47,972 nucleotides of DNA from Oscillospiraceae bacterium (lineage in GTDB: Bacteria > Bacillota > Clostridia > Oscillospirales > SIG519). Below are positions 1-8,828 of the stretch, in pieces (the first letter of the stretch is position 1; every line of letters begins with the position of its first letter). The stretch lies in contig SVMS01000011.1 of the NCBI GenBank assembly GCA_015067255.1, positions 1 through 47,972 of the forward strand, given 5' to 3'. A program made the position numbers and the translations under genes. The notes beneath the pieces are model-generated. The model searched no databases. It was not told the DNA's origin and was given only the letters and a program-made list of their open reading frames with translations.

Positions 1-170
1 TCAGACAAGGCATAAAACGGAGTTAATCCTCAATGGATTAACGAGTATTTTAACGTAGAATGAGCGAAAATCCGCCTTTTTAAAACGAGTTTGAATTATT
101 TGCTCTACCCTATATGTACGCCGACGAGAACGGATTGACGAAATCTGCACTCTTTTTGGACACCCTGCAA
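1..170. other. Non-coding stretch at window edge, possible dispersed repeat
   Basis: I recognise no gene here. The minus strand is open across the stretch and would encode a basic, arginine-rich peptide. It resembles no family I know and would run into the window edge. All plus-strand frames are closed by stop codons. The stretch contains a perfect 8-bp inverted repeat (22-29 with 35-42, 5-nt loop) and ends at the terminator hairpin at 171-195. Repeat-like or untranslated RNA sequence seems more likely than a gene, but this is inference. Confidence 0.35.
22..42. repeat. Short perfect inverted repeat
   Basis: GTTAATCC at 22-29 pairs with GGATTAAC at 35-42 across a 5-nt loop. No T-run follows on either side, so it is not an obvious terminator. 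It could be part of a structured RNA or of a repeat element extending left of the window. Confidence 0.5.
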
Positions 171-206
171 GAGATGAGAGTTTTGCCCTCATCTCTTTAT
201 TTTTTA
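171..206 (+). terminator. Rho-independent terminator facing the prfB operon end
   Basis: GAGATGAG (171-178) pairs with CTCATCTC (188-195), a perfect 8-bp stem with a 9-nt loop. TTTATTTTTT follows on the plus strand. The T-tract lies only on the plus-strand side, so it would stop a rightward transcript entering from the left edge. On the minus strand the same hairpin lies just past the prfB stop codon but has no U-tract, so it would be a weak terminator for prfB. Confidence 0.65.
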
Positions 207-1306
207 TCAACCATATATTTTAAATAAGCATTTATAAATCCGTTTAAATCTCCGTCCATAACAGCATTTATGTTACCTGACTCAAAGTTTGTACGGTGGT
301 CCTTTACAAGAGTATAGGGCATAAATACATAAGAACGTATCTGAGAGCCCCAACCGATTTCTTTTTGCTCACCTTTAATATCTTCAATTTTGTCAAGATG
401 CTCTCTCTCTTTGATTTCAACAAGCTTTGATTTGAGCATCTTCATAGCAACTTCTCTGTTTTGATGCTGGCTGCGTTCGTTTTGACAAGCACAGATAATA
501 CCTGTGGGAATGTGCGTAATTCTGATAGCACTTTCAGTTTTATTAACGTGTTGTCCGCCTGCACCGCTTGCACGGTAAGTGTCAACCTTGAGGTCTTCAT
601 CACGAATCTCAATTTCGATACTGTCATCTATTTCGGGCATAACCTCAACAGAAGCGAAAGAGGTATGTCGTCTGCCTGAGCTGTCAAAGGGTGAAACTCT
701 GACAAGTCTGTGTACGCCCATTTCTGATTTTAAATATCCGAAAGCGTTAATACCTTCTACGAGAATAACAGCGCTTTTTAAGCCTGCTTCATCACCGTCA
801 AGGTAGTCAAGAATTTTATATTTAAAGCCGTTTTTCTCAGCCCAATGAGTATACATACGGTAGAGCATTTCAGCCCAGTCCTGTGCCTCCGTTCCGCCTG
901 CGCCTGCATGGAAAGTAACAATGGCATTGTTTTTATCATACTCACCTGAAAGCAAAGTTGAAAGACGTTGATGCTCTAATTCACTCTCTATGCCTTCTAC
1001 ACCTTTATTTATCTCATCTAATTGACTTTCGTCTTCCATCTCATCTGCTAATTCAATAAGAGTAAGAGTATCTTCATAAAGAGATAAAAGGGAAGAGTAA
1101 TTTTCGATTTTATCTTTAAGCTGTTTTGTACGTTGTAAAACTTTTTGAGAGTTTTGCATATCGTTCCAGAACTCTTCTTGAGATGCCTGTACTTCAAGCT
1201 CTTCAATTTCTTTTTTTACTTGAGTAAGCTTTAAAGCGTCAGCCAAGTCATCAATATCTTTTTTTAGCTGTAATAAATATAGTTTTTTCTCTTCAAAAAT
1301 CAGCAT
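197..1306 (-). CDS. prfB: Peptide chain release factor 2 (RF2), no frameshift site
   Basis: RF2 reads UGA and UAA stop codons on the ribosome and triggers peptide release. Visible signatures are the SPF anticodon-like tripeptide (residues 205-207) and the GGQ catalytic motif (250-252) followed by HVNKTESA. The coiled-coil N-terminal domain starts MLIFEEKKL. I chose ATG 1306, which sits about 6 nt behind GAAGGGTG, over the TTG at 1339 that lies inside the ispE end; the product is 369 residues. Most RF2 genes carry an in-frame UGA at about codon 25 needing +1 frameshifting. Here the reading frame runs straight through ADALKLTQ, so that autoregulation is absent. It is the last gene of the fhs operon, 22 nt after ispE. 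Confidence 0.96.
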   Translation of the reverse strand: MLIFEEKKLYLLQLKKDIDDLADALKLTQVKKEIEELEVQASQEEFWNDMQNSQKVLQRTKQLKDKIENYSSLLSLYEDTLTLIELADEMEDESQLDEINKGVEGIESELEHQRLSTLLSGEYDKNNAIVTFHAGAGGTEAQDWAEMLYRMYTHWAEKNGFKYKILDYLDGDEAGLKSAVILVEGINAFGYLKSEMGVHRLVRVSPFDSSGRRHTSFASVEVMPEIDDSIEIEIRDEDLKVDTYRASGAGGQHVNKTESAIRITHIPTGIICACQNERSQHQNREVAMKMLKSKLVEIKEREHLDKIEDIKGEQKEIGWGSQIRSYVFMPYTLVKDHRTNFESGNINAVMDGDLNGFINAYLKYMVDKK

Positions 1307-1328
1307 AAAAGCACCCTTCGTTGATAAT

Positions 1329-2210
1329 TTAATTTTCAATAATTCCCTGACAAGGAGAACATATAAAAGCAGAGGAATAATGTTTTTTCATTTCATTTTT
1401 ACATTTTTGAGCATAATCCTGGTTATTGAATATTGCAAAAACAGAAGAACCGCTTCCGCTCATCATAACACACATAGGAGAATATTTTGAAAGCATTGAT
1501 TTAACAGTAGAAATTGAAGGACAAATTGAAATTGCAGTATCCTCCATAACATTGAAAACATACTTAGTAAGTAAATTCAGATTGCCATCTTCGATAGTTT
1601 GTAAAAGCTTGTCAGTAAATGGTCGGTTAATAATAGCATTTTTAGAAAGCATAGAATAAACCTTTGGTGTTGATACGCTTTCCTTTGGCTTGACTATAAC
1701 AAAATAACAGTTAGGCATAGGCTTAAGAGGTGTAAGAATTTCTCCCAAACCCTCACAAAAACAAGTTCCGCCGTTTATACAAAAGGGAACGTCAGCGCCT
1801 ACCGCTTTACCGATTTCGAGAATTTTATGCTCAGACAGCGGAAAATCAAACATTTTATTAAGTCCGATTAAAACGCCTGCCGCATTTGTACTGCCACCGG
1901 CAAGACCTGCACCAACAGGGATTATCTTTTTTATTGATATATGAATAGATTGATTTATTCCTGTAGCTTCAAAAAAAAGCTTAGCAGCTTTGTATGCAAC
2001 ATTTCTTTCGTCAATGGGAATATAAGAAAAATTACAGCTTAAAGAAATACCTTCAGAGTCTGTTTTTTTTATTGATATTTCATCATATAAAGAAACGGAT
2101 TGCATAATAGTTTGAAGCTCGTGATAACCATCGGGACGTTTACCTAAGATATCAAGGCTGAGATTTATTTTCGCAGGACATTGTAAAGTAATACTGTTCA
2201 AAGCTGTCAC
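1329..2210 (-). CDS. ispE: 4-diphosphocytidyl-2-C-methyl-D-erythritol kinase
   Basis: IspE is the GHMP kinase that phosphorylates CDP-methylerythritol in the non-mevalonate (MEP) isoprenoid pathway in the cytoplasm. The N-terminal CPAKINLSLDI segment carries the conserved Lys14. The glycine-rich ATP loop IPVGAGLAGGSTNAAG spans about 97-112, and GADVPF carries Asp140, equivalent to the catalytic Asp of the family. Length 293 is typical. The start is ambiguous. GTG 2210 opens the frame, but AGGTGA lies only 4 nt before TTG 2201, so translation may begin at Leu4 (LNSITLQCPAKIN). The gene is 6 nt downstream of metA, consistent with translational coupling. Confidence 0.95.
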   Translation of the reverse strand: MTALNSITLQCPAKINLSLDILGKRPDGYHELQTIMQSVSLYDEISIKKTDSEGISLSCNFSYIPIDERNVAYKAAKLFFEATGINQSIHISIKKIIPVGAGLAGGSTNAAGVLIGLNKMFDFPLSEHKILEIGKAVGADVPFCINGGTCFCEGLGEILTPLKPMPNCYFVIVKPKESVSTPKVYSMLSKNAIINRPFTDKLLQTIEDGNLNLLTKYVFNVMEDTAISICPSISTVKSMLSKYSPMCVMMSGSGSSVFAIFNNQDYAQKCKNEMKKHYSSAFICSPCQGIIEN

Positions 2211-2216
2211 CTAATG

Positions 2217-3134
2217 CTATTTTATTTCATCGGGATTATAGGGAGTAGTCTGATATACAAAGTAGTTCAACCAATTTGAATAAAGAAGATTAGCGTGAGA
2301 ACGCCAAGTCTTTTTCGGGGGAATAGAAGGGTCGTCATTTTCAAAATAGTTATAAGGTATATCAATTTTTAAACCCTTATCAACATCTCTGAAATATTCC
2401 TTTGAAAGTGTATCAGCATCATATTCAGAGTGCCCCGTAACAAAAAATTGGTTCTTTGTTTTACTTGCTACAATATAAATTCCTGAACGGTCTGAGGACG
2501 ATAAAATTTCAAGCTCTTTACACTTTTTAATATCTTCTTCTTTAATTTCCGTATGTCTTGAATGCGGTACAAAAAACTTGTCGTCAAAGCCCCTTAGTAA
2601 AGGATGGCTTTTTTTAAGCACCTTGTGCTCAAACACACCGAAAATCTTACTATCCATAGGATATTTTTTAATTCCGTAATGATAGTAAAGACCTGCCTGA
2701 GCGCCCCAACAAATATGAAAGCTTGAATGAACGTTTGTTTTAGACCATTCTAAAACAGAACAAAGCTCGTCCCAATATTCCACCTGCTCAAAGGGCATAT
2801 TTTCAACGGGAGCACCTGTAATTATAAGCCCGTCAAACTTTTCATCCTTAATATCATCAAAGGTTTTATAAAAGGCTAATAAATGGTCAGAAGATGTATT
2901 CTTAGGAATATATGTTTTTGTCTGTAAAAGGGTAGGTTCTACCTGTAAAGGCGTATTACTTAACAGACGCAACAACTGTGTTTCTGTAGCAATTTTAGTA
3001 GGCATAAGGTTAAGTATTGCTATTTTAAGAGGACGAATGTCCTGCTTTAGCGCACGCTTTTGCGTCATTACAAAAATATTTTCATTTTCAAGAGTTTTTC
3101 TGGCAGGGAGCCTGTCTGAAATTTTAATAGGCAT
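2217..3134 (-). CDS. metA: Homoserine O-acetyltransferase, MetA family
   Basis: This enzyme activates homoserine for methionine synthesis. The 305-residue length fits the MetA family. The catalytic Cys142 lies in [10 protein letters not shown] and the histidine region is seen in VPHSRHTEI. Residue 111 in [11 protein letters not shown] is Glu. In this family Glu111 is the residue reported to favour acetyl-CoA, while Gly111 (E. coli) favours succinyl-CoA, so I predict acetyltransferase activity despite the historical name homoserine succinyltransferase. It sits between tsaE (13 nt) and ispE (6 nt) in the same operon. I see no SAM riboswitch; the tight spacing leaves no room for one. Confidence 0.95.
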   Translation of the reverse strand: MPIKISDRLPARKTLENENIFVMTQKRALKQDIRPLKIAILNLMPTKIATETQLLRLLSNTPLQVEPTLLQTKTYIPKNTSSDHLLAFYKTFDDIKDEKFDGLIITGAPVENMPFEQVEYWDELCSVLEWSKTNVHSSFHICWGAQAGLYYHYGIKKYPMDSKIFGVFEHKVLKKSHPLLRGFDDKFFVPHSRHTEIKEEDIKKCKELEILSSSDRSGIYIVASKTKNQFFVTGHSEYDADTLSKEYFRDVDKGLKIDIPYNYFENDDPSIPPKKTWRSHANLLYSNWLNYFVYQTTPYNPDEIK

Positions 3135-3147
3135 AATTTCACCGTTT

Positions 3148-3567
3148 TCAGTTTATATTTTCTATGTTTATTATTCTTTGGTTTTCGTTTTTACCTTGAG
3201 TTATTGTGATTTTTATATAGCTTTTGGGAAGAGCAAAGGGGATGTTTTCGCTCCATTCCACAGCAATTACACTTTTTGTGCCGACGTAATCGTAATAGCC
3301 TGTAGAATAAAGAGAATCCTCGTCATAAATACGGTACATATCAAAATGATATAAAGGTATTTTTCCCAAATATTCGTGCATTATTGTATAGGTGGGACTG
3401 CTGACGTCACCGTCATATCCAAGTCCCTTGGCAAGCCCTGAAACAAAGGCTGTTTTTCCGGCGCCCAAATCGCCGTACATTGCAATATATCCTCCGGTTT
3501 CAATAAGCTTTTTGCCAAGCTCAATTCCGATATTTATTGTTTCGTTATAGCTGTTTGAATATATCAT
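3148..3567 (-). CDS. tsaE: tRNA threonylcarbamoyladenosine biosynthesis ATPase TsaE
   Basis: TsaE is the small P-loop ATPase that works with TsaB and TsaD to make the t6A37 modification of ANN-decoding tRNAs. The Walker A motif GDLGAGKT lies at 32-39, followed by the switch-like [11 protein letters not shown] segment and [10 protein letters not shown], all typical. Length 139 is slightly short of the usual 145-160. The ATG overlaps the fhs stop codon by one base (TGATG), indicating translational coupling. Its usual partners tsaB, rimI and tsaD are not in the window. Confidence 0.93.
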   Translation of the reverse strand: MIYSNSYNETINIGIELGKKLIETGGYIAMYGDLGAGKTAFVSGLAKGLGYDGDVSSPTYTIMHEYLGKIPLYHFDMYRIYDEDSLYSTGYYDYVGTKSVIAVEWSENIPFALPKSYIKITITQGKNENQRIINIENIN

Positions 3568-5234
3568 CAGAAAAGACCTGTAACAATTCCGTCAGCATCA
3601 ATATCAATGTTTTCTGCGGCGGGAGCTTTAGGAAGTCCGGGCATAGTCATTATATCTCCTGTTAAAACAACTAAAAATTCAGCGCCTGAGGAGATATTGA
3701 TATCTCTGACTGTGATTTTAAAATCAGAAGGTCTTCCCAAAAGGGAAGGATTGTCGCTCAAGGAATATTGAGTTTTAGCAATACATATCGGAAAATGAGA
3801 AAATCCCATTTCGTTTATTTTTTTAATTGTCTTTTTAGCTTTGTCTGTAATGATAATTCCGCTTGCGCCGTAAACACGCTTGGTAACTGCTGTAATCTTT
3901 TCTTCAATGCTCATATTATCATCATAGGTAAGAGATAGTTTTTGCTTGTTTTCAGTGGCTTCTATAACAGCTTTTGCAAGCTCAATTCCGCCGTCTCCAC
4001 CCTTTGCAAACACTTCAGAAAGAGCAAAGCCTACGCCTGCTTCTGAGCAAGCCTTTTTAACAATTTCTATTTCTTCGGGAGAATCTGTATTAAAGCTGTT
4101 CAAAGCAACAATGACGGGAACATTAAAGCCCTTTATGTTATCAATGTGCGCCTTAAGATTGGAAACACCTGATTTTACAGCTTCAATATTGGGAATACCA
4201 ACATCGGCCTTAGCAACACCGCCGTTGTAACGTAAAGCTCTTATTGTAGCAACTATTACACAAGCGTCGGGATTAAGTCCTGCCTTGCGGCATTTAATAT
4301 CAAAGAACTTTTCAGCACCCAAATCACTGCCAAAGCCTGCTTCGGTAATACAGTAATCAGAAAGCTTCATAGCAAGACGGGTTGCTATAACGGAGTTACA
4401 GCCGTGAGCAATATTTGCAAAAGGACCTCCGTGTATAAGACAGGGAGTGTTTTCAAGGGTTTGTACCAAATTGGGCATCAAAGCATCCTTAAGAAGAGCA
4501 GCCATAGCGCCGTTTGCTTTAATATCTCGACAGAATACGGGGCGCTCATCGTAGGTATAGCCTATAAGAATATTACCCAAACGTTTCTTTAAGTCTTCCA
4601 AATCGGAAGAAAGACATAAAATCGCCATAACCTCACTGGCAACGGTTATAGAAAAGCTATCCTGCCTGGGAACACCGTCAACCTTGTTTCCTAAGCCGAC
4701 AACAATATTTCTCAAAGCACGGTCATTCATATCAACAACACGTTTAAAAACAATTCTGCGACAGTCAATATTCAAAGCGTTTCCTTGGTGAATATGATTG
4801 TCTATCATAGCACACAAAAGATTGTTAGCTGCTGAAATAGCGTGCATATCTCCCGTAAAATGAAGATTTATATCTTCCATAGGAACAACCTGCGCATATC
4901 CGCCGCCTGCGGCGCCGCCCTTAACTCCGAAAACAGGACCAAGGGAAGGCTCACGAAGTGCAATTACACAGTTCTTGCCGATTTTTGAAAAAGCCTGTCC
5001 CAATCCTACTGTAGTAGTGGTTTTTCCTTCACCTGCAGGGGTAGGATTTATTGCGGTAACAAGAATAAGCTTACCGTCTTTTTTGTCTTTAAGGCGTTTG
5101 AAAATATCAAGACTTACTTTTGCCTTGTGACGTCCGTAGGGGATAAGCTCATTGTCGTCTATTCCGGCAATTTTAGCAATTTCAGTAATGTTTTTCATCT
5201 TTGCAGCTTGAGCAATTTGAATGTCTGTAAGCAT
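3567..5234 (-). CDS. fhs: Formate-tetrahydrofolate ligase
   Basis: Fhs makes 10-formyl-tetrahydrofolate from formate, THF and ATP, feeding purine and one-carbon metabolism (and the Wood-Ljungdahl methyl branch in acetogens). The family P-loop [14 protein letters not shown] lies at 64-77. Further conserved blocks are [32 protein letters not shown] and [11 protein letters not shown]. Length 555 is typical. It is the first gene of a five-gene minus-strand operon; a sigma-A-like promoter lies at 5291-5319 and GGGAG precedes the ATG. I see no other acetogenesis genes here, so a C1-salvage role is the safer reading. Confidence 0.97.
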   Translation of the reverse strand: MLTDIQIAQAAKMKNITEIAKIAGIDDNELIPYGRHKAKVSLDIFKRLKDKKDGKLILVTAINPTPAGEGKTTTTVGLGQAFSKIGKNCVIALREPSLGPVFGVKGGAAGGGYAQVVPMEDINLHFTGDMHAISAANNLLCAMIDNHIHQGNALNIDCRRIVFKRVVDMNDRALRNIVVGLGNKVDGVPRQDSFSITVASEVMAILCLSSDLEDLKKRLGNILIGYTYDERPVFCRDIKANGAMAALLKDALMPNLVQTLENTPCLIHGGPFANIAHGCNSVIATRLAMKLSDYCITEAGFGSDLGAEKFFDIKCRKAGLNPDACVIVATIRALRYNGGVAKADVGIPNIEAVKSGVSNLKAHIDNIKGFNVPVIVALNSFNTDSPEEIEIVKKACSEAGVGFALSEVFAKGGDGGIELAKAVIEATENKQKLSLTYDDNMSIEEKITAVTKRVYGASGIIITDKAKKTIKKINEMGFSHFPICIAKTQYSLSDNPSLLGRPSDFKITVRDINISSGAEFLVVLTGDIMTMPGLPKAPAAENIDIDADGIVTGLF

Positions 5235-5290
5235 ATTGTTTCTCCCTAATATTAATATAAATTTATTTAGTGCTTAATAATCCATTATTG

Positions 5291-5319
5291 ATTTTATCAT
5301 AAAATTAAATATTCTTCAA
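5291..5319 (-). promoter_or_regulatory. Sigma-A promoter of fhs operon
   Basis: Reading the minus strand, TTGAAG (plus coordinates 5314-5319) is followed after exactly 17 nt by TAAAAT (5291-5296), with a TG one base upstream of the -10 (extended -10). The predicted start lies about 50 nt upstream of the fhs ATG. It is back to back with the rodA promoter. Confidence 0.65.
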
Positions 5320-5336
5320 GATTTTTTTATTTTTGA

Positions 5337-5365
5337 TTGAAAAACTGTAAAAAAAATAGTATACT
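5337..5365 (+). promoter_or_regulatory. Sigma-A promoter of rodA-type gene
   Basis: TTGAAA (5337-5342), 17-nt spacer, TATACT (5360-5365). The expected transcription start is near 5372, leaving a leader of about 47 nt before the chosen TTG start. It is divergent from the fhs promoter, with the two -35 boxes about 17 nt apart. Confidence 0.7.
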
Positions 5366-5418
5366 GTATTTGTAAAAGTATAATTTTTATTGAAATGGAA
5401 AAAGGAAGGAGAAAATGC

Positions 5419-6561
5419 TTGAAAACCTTTTTTGGATATATAAGAAATTTTTTTAAGGGACTTGACAATTTTCTTATTTTTTTGTGCATAATAAGTCCGG
5501 TGTTTGGATTTGTTCTTGTTTACAGTGCGACTCAAAATACCGATTCTGCGTTGAGAAATGTTTTAATTCAAAGCGTATGTCTTGTTATAGGACTTGCGGT
5601 TATGTTTTTAATAGCATATTTTGACTATGAAATTTATATGCATTTTTCAAAATACATTCTGTTGTTTTTCTTTGTGGCGTTAATTGTTACTTTTTTTGTT
5701 GCAAAAGATGTAGACGGTAACAGAAACTGGATTGACCTTAAAGTAATAAAGCTTCAAACCTCGGAAATAGCTAAAGTAGGATTTATCATTACAATAACAA
5801 CACATATAGCAAAGGTAAGAGAAAATCTTAATTCTCCGTTAATGGTATTACTTTTGTTTGTTCATTTTCTTTGCTATGCAGGTCCTATTGTTCTTCAAGG
5901 GGATATAGGCTCTGTGCTGGTATATCTTGTTATATTTTTGGTTATGCTTTTTGTGGCAGGCCTTAAATACGTTTATTTTGCAGGAGCAGCAGTTGCGGGA
6001 ATTATATGTGTTCCTGTTTTGTGGAACAGTATTATGCCCGAATATATGAAAAAGCGTATATTGACAGCCTTTAATCCTGAGCTTGACCCATTGGGAATAG
6101 GCTATCAGGCAATTCAGAGTAAAACAGCATTGGGCTCGGGTAGATTTTTAGGCAACGGTCTTTTTGACGGAATACAGACTCAGTACAATTTATTGCCTGC
6201 CAAGCATACGGATTTTATCTTTTCTGTTGCGGGAGAAGAGCTTGGATTTATAGGCTGTATGGTAATTATAGCTTTATTGTTTTTGATTATTTTAAGAGTG
6301 GTTTTGGTCGGTATAAATTCAAAAGACGACAATGGAATTTTGCTGTGTACGGGAGTTGCTACAATGCTTGCGGCACAAACTATTGAAAATATAGGAATGT
6401 GCGCAGGTGTATTACCTGTTATAGGAATAACTCTCCCGTTTTTCAGTTACGGAGGCTCATCTCTTATGAGCGTATTCTTATGTATGGGTGTTGTTCAGTC
6501 TGTTTCAAACCATTCGGGAGAAATGATGATAAATTTCAGAGAAAATCTTAAATTTCAGTAA
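5419..6561 (+). CDS. rodA: SEDS-family peptidoglycan polymerase, RodA/FtsW type
   Basis: This is a polytopic membrane glycosyltransferase that polymerises lipid II with a partner class B PBP. It has roughly ten hydrophobic segments. SEDS landmarks are LQGDIGSVLVY, the extracellular loop LPAKHTDFIFSVAGEELG with the conserved Asp, and the C-terminal GITLPFFSYGGSSL. I chose TTG 5419 because GGAAGGAG (5404-5411) lies 7 nt before it. The in-frame ATG at 5395 has no ribosome binding site, and the ATG at 5415 is out of frame. RodA, FtsW and SpoVE cannot be told apart by motif alone; RodA is favoured weakly. The amidohydrolase follows after 15 nt. Confidence 0.9.
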   Translation: MKTFFGYIRNFFKGLDNFLIFLCIISPVFGFVLVYSATQNTDSALRNVLIQSVCLVIGLAVMFLIAYFDYEIYMHFSKYILLFFFVALIVTFFVAKDVDGNRNWIDLKVIKLQTSEIAKVGFIITITTHIAKVRENLNSPLMVLLLFVHFLCYAGPIVLQGDIGSVLVYLVIFLVMLFVAGLKYVYFAGAAVAGIICVPVLWNSIMPEYMKKRILTAFNPELDPLGIGYQAIQSKTALGSGRFLGNGLFDGIQTQYNLLPAKHTDFIFSVAGEELGFIGCMVIIALLFLIILRVVLVGINSKDDNGILLCTGVATMLAAQTIENIGMCAGVLPVIGITLPFFSYGGSSLMSVFLCMGVVQSVSNHSGEMMINFRENLKFQ

Positions 6562-6576
6562 AATAGAAGGGTAAAA

Positions 6577-7365
6577 ATGATAGTTGATTTTCATAATCAT
6601 ATTTTTGATGATTCAATTGCTCAAAGAGCGGTTGAAAAGCTTGAAAAATGCAGTAAATTAAAAGCTTGGCATAACGGAACCAAGACAGATTTATTGCGTT
6701 TGATGGATGAGTCGGGAGTAGATAAGGCGGTTATACTTCCGATAGCCACTAAACCATCTCAGACAAGAAATATAAATAAATGGGCAAAAGAGGTTTCGGA
6801 CTCAAGAATAATCTCTTTCGGTACCTTTCATCAGGACAATGAAAATTATAAAGAAGAGATAGATTTAATAGCTCAAGCCGGTTTTAAGGGTATAAAGCTT
6901 CATCCTGATTATCAGGGCTTTTTTGTCGATGATGAAAAAATGCTTCCAATGTACGATTATATTTTTTCAAAAGGCCTTATTTTGATTTTTCACTGCGGAG
7001 TTGATATAGGACTTCCTCCGCCTGTTCACTGTCCTCCCGAAAGGCTGAAAAACGTGATAAAGCAAATGCAGGGCGGAACATTGATTGCTTCTCATTTGGG
7101 CGGTTTTCTAATGTGGGACGAGGTTGAAAAGTATCTTGTAGGTGAAGAAATATATATGGATACATCTATGGGAACAAAGCACTATAAAAACGAACAGTTT
7201 TTGAGAATAGTAAGGGCGCACGGGGCAGACAAAATACTTTTCGGCAGTGACAGCCCGTGGTCATACGCAAAAGAAGAGATTGAAAACTTGAAAAAAAGCG
7301 GTCTTTCTCAGCAAGAACTGGAATTGATTTTTGAAAAAAATGCCCGAAAACTTTTAGGCGTATAA
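6577..7365 (+). CDS. Amidohydrolase-2 family metal-dependent hydrolase
   Basis: This is a TIM-barrel amidohydrolase related to the ACMSD/TIM-barrel hydrolase group. The strand-1 metal motif is DFHNH (residues 4-8). Further ligand regions are GIKLHPDYQGF, IFHCGVDIG, ASHLGG and the strand-8 aspartate in LFGSDSPWSYA. Length 262 is complete. The substrate cannot be read from sequence. It follows rodA by 15 nt and precedes the murA promoter, so it probably rides on the rodA transcript. GAAGGG lies ahead of the ATG. A hydrolase or decarboxylase acting on a small carboxylic acid is the broad expectation. Confidence 0.85.
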   Translation: MIVDFHNHIFDDSIAQRAVEKLEKCSKLKAWHNGTKTDLLRLMDESGVDKAVILPIATKPSQTRNINKWAKEVSDSRIISFGTFHQDNENYKEEIDLIAQAGFKGIKLHPDYQGFFVDDEKMLPMYDYIFSKGLILIFHCGVDIGLPPPVHCPPERLKNVIKQMQGGTLIASHLGGFLMWDEVEKYLVGEEIYMDTSMGTKHYKNEQFLRIVRAHGADKILFGSDSPWSYAKEEIENLKKSGLSQQELELIFEKNARKLLGV

Positions 7366-7429
7366 AAAAGCGAGAATACAAGATAATATATAATATTATA
7401 ATATTTTTAATAATTTTCTAAAAATCGCT

Positions 7430-7458
7430 TTACTTTACCTGAGGTAATATGGTATAAT
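7430..7458 (+). promoter_or_regulatory. Extended -10 sigma-A promoter of murA
   Basis: TTACTT (7430-7435), 17-nt spacer, consensus TATAAT (7453-7458) preceded by TGG, making an extended -10. The start is predicted near 7465, giving a leader of about 68 nt before murA. A 13-nt palindrome (7435-7447) occupies the spacer. Confidence 0.75.
7435..7447. promoter_or_regulatory. Palindrome in murA promoter spacer, operator-like
   Basis: TTACCTGAGGTAA is a perfect inverted repeat (5-bp arms, 3-nt centre) lying between the -35 and -10 boxes of the murA promoter. That is where a repressor or a MerR-type activator would bind. I cannot name the cognate protein. Chance occurrence is possible given the short arms. 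Confidence 0.4.
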
Positions 7459-7532
7459 ATTCAGTGTTTTTATGTATTTGGTAAATTGGTAAAATTTTTA
7501 TATAAATTTTATTTTCGGGAGATGAATTTCGA

Positions 7533-8828
7533 ATGAAAAGATTTGTCATTGACGGAGGCAAACAGTTAAAAGGAACAGTTGAAATCAGCGGAGCTAAAAA
7601 TGCCGCTGTTGCTATAATACCTGCAGCTATTCTTGTAGAAGGAGTCTGCAGAATAGAGAATATCCCTCAGATAAATGACGTTACTCTTATCTGTGAAATA
7701 TTGCAGAAAATGGGAGCAAATGTTAAAACTATAAATAAAACAACTATGGAAATAGATTGCAGTAAAATGACAGATTACTGCGCACCTACAAATCTGGCGA
7801 GAAAAATGCGTGCCTCTTATTATCTTTTGGGAGCATTACTCGGCAGATTTTATAATGCCCGTGTTGATTTGCCCGGCGGCTGTGATTTCGGAGTAAGACC
7901 TATTGATTTGCATATAAAGGGCTTTGAGGCTTTAGGCGCAAGCGTTAATATAGAGCACGGTATTGTTTATGCAAAGTCTGAAAATTTAAACGGTGCAAAT
8001 ATTTATCTTGATAATGTGTCTGTAGGCGCAACTATAAATATTATGCTTGCGGCTGTAAGAGCACAGGGACAGACAGTTATTGAAAATGCGGCAAAGGAGC
8101 CTCATATTGTTGACGTTGCTAACTTTCTTAACTCTATGGGCGCAAATATAAAGGGTGCAGGAACAGACGTTATAAAAATTACAGGTGTAAGTAAGCTCCA
8201 CGGCGGAACTTATACAATTATTCCCGACCAGATTGAAGCGGGTACTTATATGGTAGCGGCAGCGGCAGTAGGCGGAGAAGTGCTTGTTACAAATGTTATT
8301 CCTAAGCATCTGGAATCAATTTCCGCAAAGCTTACCGAAATAGGCGCTACTATTGAAGAGTTTGATGAAGCAGTTCTTGTAAAAAGAGACGGACCTCTTA
8401 CAAGAGCAAATGTAAAAACCTTACCTTATCCCGGTTTTCCTACAGATATGCAGCCTCAGATAACAACGCTTTTATCGGTTGCAACGGGAACAAGTATAGT
8501 TAATGAAGGCGTTTGGGATAATCGTTTTAAATACGTTGACGAGCTCAAAAGAATGGGAGCGCAGATAAGTGTTGACGGTAAGATAGCTGTTATCGAAGGA
8601 GTCGAAAAGCTTACGGGCGCTATTGTTAAATCCTGTGATTTGCGTGCAGGTGCGGCTATGGTTATAGCAGGCCTTATGGCAAAGGGAATAACAAAGGTAG
8701 AGGAAGTATCCCATATAGAAAGAGGCTACGAAAATATAGTTGAAAAGCTTCGTTCTCTCGGCGCACAAATATATGAAGAAAGCTATGAAGCGGAAGAGCA
8801 AACCATAGCAGCAAACAAGATTGGGTGA
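7533..8828 (+). CDS. murA: UDP-N-acetylglucosamine 1-carboxyvinyltransferase (first copy)
   Basis: MurA transfers enolpyruvate from PEP to UDP-GlcNAc, the committed step of peptidoglycan synthesis; fosfomycin blocks the catalytic Cys. Seen here: SGAKNAA with Lys22-Asn23, catalytic Cys117 in [29 protein letters not shown] with the catalytic Asp, and [13 protein letters not shown]. Length 431 is slightly long owing to a charged C-terminal tail. GGGAG precedes the ATG by 11 nt. It has its own strong promoter and overlaps walJ by 4 bases. A more divergent paralogue lies at 46277-47530. Confidence 0.97.
   Translation: MKRFVIDGGKQLKGTVEISGAKNAAVAIIPAAILVEGVCRIENIPQINDVTLICEILQKMGANVKTINKTTMEIDCSKMTDYCAPTNLARKMRASYYLLGALLGRFYNARVDLPGGCDFGVRPIDLHIKGFEALGASVNIEHGIVYAKSENLNGANIYLDNVSVGATINIMLAAVRAQGQTVIENAAKEPHIVDVANFLNSMGANIKGAGTDVIKITGVSKLHGGTYTIIPDQIEAGTYMVAAAAVGGEVLVTNVIPKHLESISAKLTEIGATIEEFDEAVLVKRDGPLTRANVKTLPYPGFPTDMQPQITTLLSVATGTSIVNEGVWDNRFKYVDELKRMGAQISVDGKIAVIEGVEKLTGAIVKSCDLRAGAAMVIAGLMAKGITKVEEVSHIERGYENIVEKLRSLGAQIYEESYEAEEQTIAANKIG

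Noticed and set aside
1-210. Minus-strand open frame of 69 codons beside prfB
   Set aside because: No family resemblance, basic low-complexity composition, its start lies in the prfB 3' end/terminator region, and it contains hairpin arms; more likely non-coding or repeat sequence.
1229-1260. Possible RF2 frameshift site
   Set aside because: The frame is open through this region and the nearest CTTT is followed by AAAG, not TGA; no frameshift is needed.
3037-3354. Plus-strand open frame antisense to metA/tsaE, and similar antisense frames elsewhere
   Set aside because: They lie wholly opposite well-identified genes, lack ribosome binding sites and show no family motifs.
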